From assembly GCA_038202795.1 (NCBI GenBank), contig JBBREQ010000042.1:1-19110 (forward strand): a stretch of DNA of 19,110 bases, given 5' to 3'. The translations under genes and the position numbers were made by a program. The notes below the pieces were generated by a model, which was not told the DNA's origin, made no database searches, and saw nothing but the letters and a program-made list of their open reading frames with translations. Positions 6,747 to 12,691 of the stretch are shown here, in pieces (the first letter of the stretch is position 1; the number at the start of each line of letters is the position of its first letter). This DNA is from PHET01 sp038202795 (lineage in GTDB: Bacteria; Actinomycetota; Coriobacteriia; Anaerosomatales; PHET01).

Positions 6747-8081
6747 CTACGTCGTCTGCCCCGTAAACGTGAACGCCGACAGCATCACACCCGGGACCAG
6801 CGTGGCGCCCTCCTCGGTGCCCACGAACTTGCGCTCGGTTGTCAGCGCTTCCAACTCGTAGAGAGCTTCGACGGCACTTTGGGTGAAGCGCAGGTTCTTG
6901 AGTGGACGGGTGAGCTTGCCGTCCTCGATGAGGAACGTCCCGTCGCGCGTCATTCCCGTGAGCGTCACCGGCACCGGGTCCTCGACGTTGACGTAGTGGA
7001 AGCGCGTCACGTACACGCCGTACTTCACCCGTCCGATCAGCTGCTCGAGGGTCTCGTCGCCCGGCATCATCTCGAGGTTCAGCGGCAGCGGCCCAAACGA
7101 GTTGGGTGCCGGCAGCGCGTGCCCGCTGTTGATGAACCCCGATTTGTGGGCCCAGTAGGAGTCCGTGACGGGGCGCAGCGCCACGCCTTCCTCAATGAGC
7201 GAGACCCGCATCTTGGGCACGCCCTCGTAATCGAACGTCAGCCCCATGGCGTGCGGCGAGATGGCGTCATCGACGATGTTGACCCACTCGCGCATCACCT
7301 GCGATTCGAGCTCGTTGCTCAGGAAGGAGCGGCCCTCCTCGTAGGCCTTCGCCGAGAAGCCCATGAAGCCCAGGAAGTCCATGATGTCGGCAACGGCTTC
7401 CGGCCCCAGGACCACCGGGTAGGTACCGGGATCGAGGTCGGTGGGATTGGCCGAACGTACGGCAAGATCTGCGGCCTCTTCGCCAATCGCCGCCGGATCG
7501 AACTCCTCGGTGCCTTGGCTTAGATAACTCGCCCAACCGCTTCCGGTCGCCCCCATCGAGAGCACGGTGGCCTGTACCCCCGTGACCTCCATGCCGACAT
7601 CGATTCCGTGGCTGTTGGCTATGGCGACGACATGGGTGCCGACACGCACCTTGCCTGCAGCGGTCAGGCCGCGCGCGCGCGATGGCTCGATGATAGCGGC
7701 GACAGCTCGTGCCCGTGCCTCGGCATCGAACTCGCGCACGGACGCGCTCGCCCGTACCGCTTCTATGACGGGTTCTGGCAACGGCAACCCGGGAAACGAC
7801 GGGTCCTCCGGCGCGATGCGCGCAGCCGCCACTGCAGCCTCACAGCATGCCGCGAGCGACGCATCGTCAAGCCGGTTGGTGGAGGCGACTCCGATACGGG
7901 TCCCCATGACTGCACGCACGTTGACGAGCGCATTGTCCTCGGCGACGTTTTGGTTGATGCGGTTGTTGGCGAAGCGGGTCAGTGCGCTCGACTCGGCAGC
8001 TACCAAGACCTCGGCCTCGTCGGCATGGGTGAGTGCGACGACCTTGCGTGCTAGTTCGCGTGCGGCCTCTGGTGTCATCAT
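6747..8081 (-). CDS. tldE: TldE/PmbA-family subunit of the TldD-TldE metalloprotease
   Basis: About 444 residues of the TldE (PmbA) type. In Escherichia coli TldE forms a heterodimer with TldD that degrades unfolded peptides and matures microcin B17 and the CcdA antitoxin; TldE lacks the zinc site. Here no HEXXXH motif is present, consistent with TldE. Recognisable pieces are the N-terminal RFANNRINQNVAEDN region, the central DLDPGTYPVVLGPEAVADI strand, FLSNELESQVM, and the C-terminal VSLIEEGV and GMTRDGTFLIEDGK stretch. Two ATG codons stand in tandem (8081 and 8078); the first overlaps the TGA of tldD by one base and GGAGTTGG lies upstream, so translation is coupled to tldD. The frame extends 39 residues further 5' inside tldD, but those residues are not family-like. 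Confidence 0.93.
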   Translation of the reverse strand: MMTPEAARELARKVVALTHADEAEVLVAAESSALTRFANNRINQNVAEDNALVNVRAVMGTRIGVASTNRLDDASLAACCEAAVAAARIAPEDPSFPGLPLPEPVIEAVRASASVREFDAEARARAVAAIIEPSRARGLTAAGKVRVGTHVVAIANSHGIDVGMEVTGVQATVLSMGATGSGWASYLSQGTEEFDPAAIGEEAADLAVRSANPTDLDPGTYPVVLGPEAVADIMDFLGFMGFSAKAYEEGRSFLSNELESQVMREWVNIVDDAISPHAMGLTFDYEGVPKMRVSLIEEGVALRPVTDSYWAHKSGFINSGHALPAPNSFGPLPLNLEMMPGDETLEQLIGRVKYGVYVTRFHYVNVEDPVPVTLTGMTRDGTFLIEDGKLTRPLKNLRFTQSAVEALYELEALTTERKFVGTEEGATLVPGVMLSAFTFTGQTT

Positions 8082-9523
8082 CAGCGACCAACTCCAACCG
8101 AGACTCCACGGAACCGTGTGGGGGCCGCTCCGTGAGCGACATGGGCAACCTGCATCGGCTCGCCCTTGCCGCAGTTGTTCAGTCCCCATACCTGCCAATG
8201 GTCAGCCGAGCACACCGCGTCGCAGCTCGCCCAGAACTCAGGTGTCATGCCGGTGTAGTTGGGCATCTTGACCATGCGGCCCAGTTTGCCGCCTTTGATC
8301 TCCCAGCCCACCTCGCAGGCGAACTGGAAGTTCAATCGCTTGTCATCGATCGACCAGGAGTTGTTGGTCTCGATGTAGAGCCCCTCGCCGGTGTCGGCCA
8401 CCAGATCATCGAAATCCCAGGTTCCCGGTTCGAGCGAGACGGTCGTCATGCGCACCAGTGGGATACGGTTCCACCCATCAGCGCGCATGCAGCCGTTGCT
8501 GGTGCGGCCGATCGTGCCCGCGGTTTCGCGCGAGGTGAGCAGTCCGGTCAGGATGCCGCGCGACACGATCTCATCGCGCTGGGCCGGCACTCCCTCGTCG
8601 TCCCATCCGAAACTGCCAAGCGAGCCGTCCACGGTTGAATCCGCTGTCACCGTGACATGCTCCGAGCCATACACCAGCGTTCCCACATCCTGGGCTTTCA
8701 CCCAACTGGTGCCGGCAAATGCGGCCTCTTCGCCCAAGACGCGGTCGAGCTCGGTGGGGTGGCCGATGGACTCGTGTACTTGAAGTCCCATCTGACTGCC
8801 GTCGATGATCAGGTCCACGGTGCCGCTCTCGCACTCGGGAGCGGTGAGCAGCTCGGCTGCCTGCGCGGCCACGCGTGCGGCGTTGCCCACCAAGTCGAGG
8901 TCGCGCACGTACTCGTACCCCGCCTGTTTCCAGCCGCCACCATGGGAGTTGGGATACGAGCGTGTGACGACTTCGCCGTCCTCGATGGCCAGTGCGACGA
9001 TGCCGGCGCCCGACTCGAACCAGCTCTGCTCGGTGAAGGCACCTTCGCTCGAGCCGAACCACTTGCGCTCGCGGTAGAACCCGCAGTGTGCCTTGGTCAC
9101 CGTGACTTTGGGTTCCGCGCGCAGAGCTTCTTCTGCTGCGGTCAGCAGCGCGAGCTTGTCTTCAAGCGGCACGGTGAACGGGTCGATCTCGCAGGGGCCT
9201 GCCCATGTCCCGCGGGCCGCCTCGAGCGCCGAGAGTCGCACCGGCTCCCCCGATACCAGGGCCGACGCCTTCGCGATGCCAACGGCTCGCCGTGCGACAC
9301 GAACCGCCTCGGCAACCGTCACCTCACGGCTTGCCGAGAAGCCCCATGCGCCCTGTGCGAGGACACGCACTCCCAGTCCGAAGCTGTCGGAGCGCTCCAC
9401 CGCCTCGACACGCCCGGACGCCACCTCCAGCTCTTCTCTCGATGAATCCACCACGCGCGCGTCGGCGTAGTCCGCTCCTGCGAGGCGCGCAGCCTCTAAG
9501 GCGGCTTCGATCACTTCTTTCAA
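8081..9523 (-). CDS. tldD: TldD zinc metalloprotease
   Basis: About 480 residues from the TTG at 9523, matching the length of known TldD proteins. The catalytic zinc motif HESIGH (HEXXXH) is at residues 250-255, followed by PTELDR, and the C-terminal Cys-containing segment NCGKGEPMQ is also present. With TldE it forms a cytosolic peptidase that cuts unstructured peptides and matures some ribosomally made peptides. Start choice: homology-like sequence begins at LKEVIEAALEAARLAGADYADARVV, right at TTG 9523, with a GGGGGGAC stretch just upstream; the frame is open to 9619 but would overlap the putative promoter. The two genes form an operon, tldD first, with a one-base stop/start overlap. Confidence 0.94.
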   Translation of the reverse strand: MKEVIEAALEAARLAGADYADARVVDSSREELEVASGRVEAVERSDSFGLGVRVLAQGAWGFSASREVTVAEAVRVARRAVGIAKASALVSGEPVRLSALEAARGTWAGPCEIDPFTVPLEDKLALLTAAEEALRAEPKVTVTKAHCGFYRERKWFGSSEGAFTEQSWFESGAGIVALAIEDGEVVTRSYPNSHGGGWKQAGYEYVRDLDLVGNAARVAAQAAELLTAPECESGTVDLIIDGSQMGLQVHESIGHPTELDRVLGEEAAFAGTSWVKAQDVGTLVYGSEHVTVTADSTVDGSLGSFGWDDEGVPAQRDEIVSRGILTGLLTSRETAGTIGRTSNGCMRADGWNRIPLVRMTTVSLEPGTWDFDDLVADTGEGLYIETNNSWSIDDKRLNFQFACEVGWEIKGGKLGRMVKMPNYTGMTPEFWASCDAVCSADHWQVWGLNNCGKGEPMQVAHVAHGAAPTRFRGVSVGVGR

Positions 9524-9596
9524 CGAGTCCCCCCAACGGGTCAATTCATCCAAGTATCGTGCGAGCGATTCAGCATGACACGAGGTTCTTACCAGA

Positions 9597-9623
9597 ATCT
9601 TACCGCTCTCTCGCCCCACTCAA
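9597..9623 (-). promoter_or_regulatory. tldD: Tentative promoter of tldD-tldE
   Basis: On the minus strand TTGAGT (9623-9618) and TAAGAT (9602-9597) are separated by 15 bases, a little shorter than the usual 16-18. It would give a leader of about 65 bases before the TTG start. The rest of the 210-base gap up to the NlpC/P60 gene holds that gene's terminator and nothing else I can identify. Confidence 0.3.
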
Positions 9624-9679
9624 TCCGAGCTCTCTGTCTTGGTGAGCAGAGCGGTGCGAATCGGCGCCCCCCGGGACAG

Positions 9680-9706
9680 ACAAACGCCCGCCGAGTAGGG
9701 CGGGCG
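9680..9706 (-). terminator. Intrinsic terminator of the NlpC/P60 gene
   Basis: Read on the minus strand, a perfect 8-base-pair GC stem (CGCCCGCC with GGCGGGCG, arms at 9706-9699 and 9692-9685, six-base loop) is followed by TTTGTCTG. It begins 28 bases after the stop codon of the NlpC/P60 gene and separates it from tldD. Confidence 0.75.
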
Positions 9707-9733
9707 CGCTGTGGCGGTGCTAGGGTGCCGGGT

Positions 9734-10909
9734 CTACTGACCCACAGCGTCCAAGGCGTCTGTGAGGCTCTTCCGAGCGCCTGTGGGAGGATCGATGCGG
9801 AGCTGCCAGTCGTAGCGGCGCCCCCCCGCGTAGTCGCTGCGCTCCGCGAGCTTGCTGATCTTCACGAAGTCCCCGGTGCGGGGAGCGTGGATGAAGTAGC
9901 CGCCGCCCATGTACATGCCCACGTGGTGGATAGGGGAGCCAAAGAACACGGCATCACCGGGCTGCAGGTCGGCAACAGGCACTTTCGTGCCCAGTTGGAA
10001 CTGCGACCCCGAGTAGTGCGGCAGCGTGACACCGTGCTGGTTGAAGACGTACAATAGAAGACCGGAACAGTCGAACCCGCCGGGCTTCTCGCCCGCCCAC
10101 AGATACGGAGTGCCGTGGTAGGCAAGCGCGGTCTCTACGGGTCCACCGGGCTGGACCTGGATACCCGCCTCGCTGGCTCCCGAGAGGATGCCGGCCAGCA
10201 TAGCGGCCTCGTCGCTCTGGCGCCGAGCGGCTTCGGAGTCCAGGAACTCGCGCAGGTCATCCTTCGCATCTGTGACCAGCGCTTCGCGCTCTGCGATGCG
10301 GAGCATGATCTCGATCTGGCGGGCCTTGAGTTCGAATTCGAGTGATTCGGCGACCGCCTTGGAGTTGCGCAGCTCGACGGCCTGCTGCTCAAGCAGTTGC
10401 TTCTGGCCGTTGAGGGAGGCGGCTATCTCGGCGTCCCGTACGCCCAGCGTGTTGAGGAACTTGACGCGGCTCATGAAATCCGAGACGGACTTGGAGTCGA
10501 GCAGAATCTCGATACCCGCCAACGAACCCTCTCGGTATATCGAGTCCGCGCGCGAATCCAGAATCTCCGACTGGACCAGATAGGCGTTGCGGGCATTCGT
10601 CAGATCGCCTTCGACCGCGTCAACGCGTGAGCGCATGTCAGCTAGGCGGTCGACTGAGGCGTTGTACTGCTCGGATGCCACCTCGAGCTCGCGGTCGAGG
10701 GCGTCGAGCTGCGCCATGAACTCGTCGATGCGCTGCTGCTTGCTGGCGAGTTCGTCACGGAACTGCTGCGTGTCGGCGTCGGTGTTGACGTCGATCGCGG
10801 AATCGGTGGAAGTGGGGGCGGCGTATGCGGGTACAGCACAGAACAACGCCGCCATAAGGGCGAACGAAACAATGCGCGCGATTCGCGTTACGCTCGAGCC
10901 GGAGCCCAT
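9734..10909 (-). CDS. Secreted NlpC/P60 cell-wall endopeptidase with N-terminal coiled coil
   Basis: About 391 residues: an N-terminal signal peptide (hydrophobic stretch VSFALMAALFCAV, probable cleavage after AYA near residue 30), a long Gln/Glu/Asp/Leu-rich coiled coil at about residues 45-235 that resembles the regulatory domain of RipA/PcsB-like hydrolases, then a C-terminal NlpC/P60 domain (about 255-380). Catalytic residues are Cys281 in FDCSGLL, His329 in HHVGMYMGGG and His341 in FIHAPRTGD. Such enzymes cut peptidoglycan stem peptides, usually the D-Glu to diamino-acid bond, during growth or division; the coiled coil probably controls access. I start at ATG 10909, with AAAGG six bases upstream; ATG 10915 and 10951 are in frame, and the frame stays open to 11065. 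An inverted repeat covers 10929-10989, upstream of the chosen start. A terminator follows the gene. Confidence 0.92.
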   Translation of the reverse strand: MGSGSSVTRIARIVSFALMAALFCAVPAYAAPTSTDSAIDVNTDADTQQFRDELASKQQRIDEFMAQLDALDRELEVASEQYNASVDRLADMRSRVDAVEGDLTNARNAYLVQSEILDSRADSIYREGSLAGIEILLDSKSVSDFMSRVKFLNTLGVRDAEIAASLNGQKQLLEQQAVELRNSKAVAESLEFELKARQIEIMLRIAEREALVTDAKDDLREFLDSEAARRQSDEAAMLAGILSGASEAGIQVQPGGPVETALAYHGTPYLWAGEKPGGFDCSGLLLYVFNQHGVTLPHYSGSQFQLGTKVPVADLQPGDAVFFGSPIHHVGMYMGGGYFIHAPRTGDFVKISKLAERSDYAGGRRYDWQLRIDPPTGARKSLTDALDAVGQ

Positions 10910-10928
10910 ATACATGCCTTTCGTGCCG

Positions 10929-10989
10929 GTTGGACTGGCGAGCCCTGTCATGAGACTTACCCCGATCAGAACCAAAAGACCAGTCCAAC
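10929..10989 (-). promoter_or_regulatory. Inverted repeat in the NlpC/P60 leader, possible structured RNA
   Basis: Two perfectly complementary 10-base arms, GTTGGACTGG and CCAGTCCAAC on the minus strand (10989-10980 and 10938-10929), enclose 41 bases. The closing helix ends 14 bases before the ATG at 10915 and 20 before that at 10909. It could be the basal stem of a cis-acting RNA element or an operator. It does not match a riboswitch class that I can recognise, including the c-di-AMP type often found in front of such cell-wall hydrolases. Confidence 0.4.
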
Positions 10990-11160
10990 ACCGAATTCTA
11001 CACTGAAACTGCACCCTTGGCGACCTTCGTGGTGCCCTATTCAGTTCTCCCTTGTGCATATGCAAAGCTGATGCCGACGCGGTCTCCTCGGCTGTTGCGG
11101 TACCCTTTCTTCACCACTCGACAATCCACACACGCTCGGACGCGCGATATCGGGGGCCGA

Positions 11161-12231
11161 ATGGCGCAGGTACTGCTCGCCGCATCTCAAGATTGGATAG
11201 GCACCGCTCGGCTGCCTCTTATCCTTTCATCGGCAGGAATCGTCGTTGACGTGATTGCCCCTGCTGACGCGGCGGTCATGTACTCCTCTCGCATTAAGAC
11301 GGCCACTGCGGTCTCGGGCGGAGACCTTGCCATCGCCGAGAAGACTCTGGAGCTTGCCAGTGGTTACAGCCGGGTGATCTTGTGCGACGACCCGTTGCTG
11401 CGGGCGCTGCTGGTTCTCGACGATCCCCGCGTTGAGGCGCTGCTGCCTGCGCCGCGAAATACCGTCGCCGCGCTCACCGACAAGACCCGGTTTCCTCATG
11501 CGGCGGCCGCGGCCGGCATTCCGGTCCCTCGCTCGTTCGCGGCCGAAAGCCCGGATGCCGTGCGCAAGGCCGCCGAGGACTTGGGCATCGTGGTCGTGAA
11601 GGGCGCATACGGCTTCGGCGGCGGCAGCGTGAGGGTCGCTGAGTCGGCCCGCGCGGCGGAAGACGCGGCGCGCGATCTGGGTCTTCCCGTGCTGGTTCAG
11701 GAGTACCTCACGGGCGATTCTGCCCTCATGGCATGTCTCTACGAGCGCGGTCGCCTGGTTGGCGCATTCGCTGCACAGAAGCGGCACCTGGTGTTTCCGC
11801 GCGGACCGTCTGCATCCATCGTACCGTGGAGCATCGATGACACGTTGCTGGACATTGCGCAGCGTGGCGGCGAACGGTTCGGACTGCATGGGTTTGTCAG
11901 CTTCGACTTGTTCCGGGACCCACGGACCGGTGACGTGCGCGTGCTCGAGATCAACTTGAGACCTGTGGGCACGCTCCCGTTGGGCAGGCGTTTCGGCGTC
12001 GACATGGCCGAGCTGTTCCTGACGGTTCTCGAAGGAGCGGCCCCTGATGAACCGATGCTCTCGCGTGCCGGACGCCTGACGCCGCTGTTTCCGCAGGAGA
12101 TGATGCGCCTGAAGAGTCGTTTCGGGCGGACCGGGGGGACGATGCGCTGGCTGGTGACGCCCCGGGCGCTGAGCGATGTACCCTGGGGGGATTTTGGACT
12201 GATCGCACGCTGGCGGAGCAAGAGCCTCTGA
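11161..12231 (+). CDS. ATP-grasp family carboxylate-amine ligase, substrate unknown
   Basis: About 356 residues with an ATP-grasp fold like that of the carbamoyl-phosphate synthase/PurK superfamily. An N-terminal Rossmann-like region (VLLAASQDWIGTARLPLILSSAG) is followed by a central domain starting at LTDKTRFPHAAAAAGIPVPRSF (about 106-126), the ATP-binding loop VVVKGAYGFGGGSVRV with Lys147, the adenine-pocket segment LVQEYLTGDS near 178-187, and the metal-binding motif LEINLRP with Glu263, Asn265 and Arg267. These enzymes activate a carboxylate as acyl phosphate and join it to an amine or thiol. Start ATG 11161 has a GGGGGCC stretch upstream; the frame is open to 11017 but that part overlaps the divergent NlpC/P60 leader. 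No neighbour hints at the substrate; the gene looks monocistronic. Confidence 0.82.
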   Translation: MAQVLLAASQDWIGTARLPLILSSAGIVVDVIAPADAAVMYSSRIKTATAVSGGDLAIAEKTLELASGYSRVILCDDPLLRALLVLDDPRVEALLPAPRNTVAALTDKTRFPHAAAAAGIPVPRSFAAESPDAVRKAAEDLGIVVVKGAYGFGGGSVRVAESARAAEDAARDLGLPVLVQEYLTGDSALMACLYERGRLVGAFAAQKRHLVFPRGPSASIVPWSIDDTLLDIAQRGGERFGLHGFVSFDLFRDPRTGDVRVLEINLRPVGTLPLGRRFGVDMAELFLTVLEGAAPDEPMLSRAGRLTPLFPQEMMRLKSRFGRTGGTMRWLVTPRALSDVPWGDFGLIARWRSKSL

Positions 12232-12310
12232 ACGAGCGGAGGGTCTGGGACCGCGAGCCGCCGCCCTTTGGGGATGGCCGGACGGGGATCGCGGACGCTA
12301 GGCACAGCGT

Positions 12311-12339
12311 TTGCATCGGAAAAGGGGGTATGTTACCTT
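12311..12339 (+). promoter_or_regulatory. Probable promoter of the initiator tRNA gene
   Basis: TTGCAT (12311-12316) and TACCTT (12334-12339) are spaced by 17 bases, and the predicted transcript start is about 25 bases before the tRNA 5' end. The -10 fits the TANNNT form common in high-GC Gram-positive bacteria. The stretch 12232-12310 between the ATP-grasp gene and this site holds nothing else that I recognise. Confidence 0.5.
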
Positions 12340-12369
12340 GTGCGTCCGCCTTGAGCGGGAATTGCATAG

Positions 12370-12446
<77 letters not shown>

Positions 12447-12454
12447 AGAACTTA

Positions 12455-12486
12455 GCAGGTCAGATGCCTCACGGTGTCTGGCCTGT
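12455..12486 (+). terminator. Hairpin after the tRNA, likely terminator or processing signal
   Basis: A 10-base-pair stem (GCAGGTCAGA with TCTGGCCTGT, two G-U pairs) and a 12-base loop start eight bases after the CCA end. It is followed only by TTCCGATT, without a real T-run, so termination efficiency is uncertain. From 12487 to about 12637 I see no gene; that stretch would hold the promoter of the following unit. Confidence 0.5.
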
Positions 12487-12637
12487 TCCGATTCCCCAGC
12501 GCGCTGATCTCAGTAGAGACTACCGAAGTGCCACCAGCCCGTCAGGCGCACACCGAGGCTGCGGCTGCGTGGCTGCTCGGGACTTACGGTTCTGGCATAC
12601 TGGCGAAGCCATATCGGACTACTCCCTGGGGGCTCGC

Positions 12638-12691
12638 GTGCACATCGCTGTGATCGTTCCCGCATACTACGAAGCGGCGGTCGTGGCTTGA
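12638..12691 (+). pseudogene. 17-residue GT2 glycosyltransferase-like N-terminus, truncated remnant or leader peptide
   Basis: GTG 12638, preceded by CTGGGGG, opens a 17-codon frame VHIAVIVPAYYEAAVVA that ends in TGA 12689-12691. The sequence reads like the very first strand of family 2 glycosyltransferases (hIxVVIPAYNEEAxV), with Tyr in place of the usual Asn, and then stops. Its TGA overlaps the TTG start of the YfhO-family gene (TTGA), as a full-length upstream gene in an operon would. In Bacillus subtilis the polyprenyl-phosphate GT2 gene csbB sits directly before yfhO, so an internal deletion of such a gene is my reading. A translated leader that couples YfhO synthesis is the alternative. 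The assignment rests on a short match. Confidence 0.5.

Noticed and set aside
6438..7523. Plus-strand open frame of 361 codons
   Set aside because: It overlaps cheB and then runs antisense to tldE; composition is Arg/His-rich and no motif is seen.
8657..9445. Plus-strand open frame of 262 codons
   Set aside because: Antisense shadow of tldD, whose HEXXXH motif fixes the true strand.
10861..10989. c-di-AMP riboswitch before the NlpC/P60 gene
   Set aside because: The leader is too short between possible promoter and start, and I do not find the conserved core of that class; only a single inverted repeat remains.
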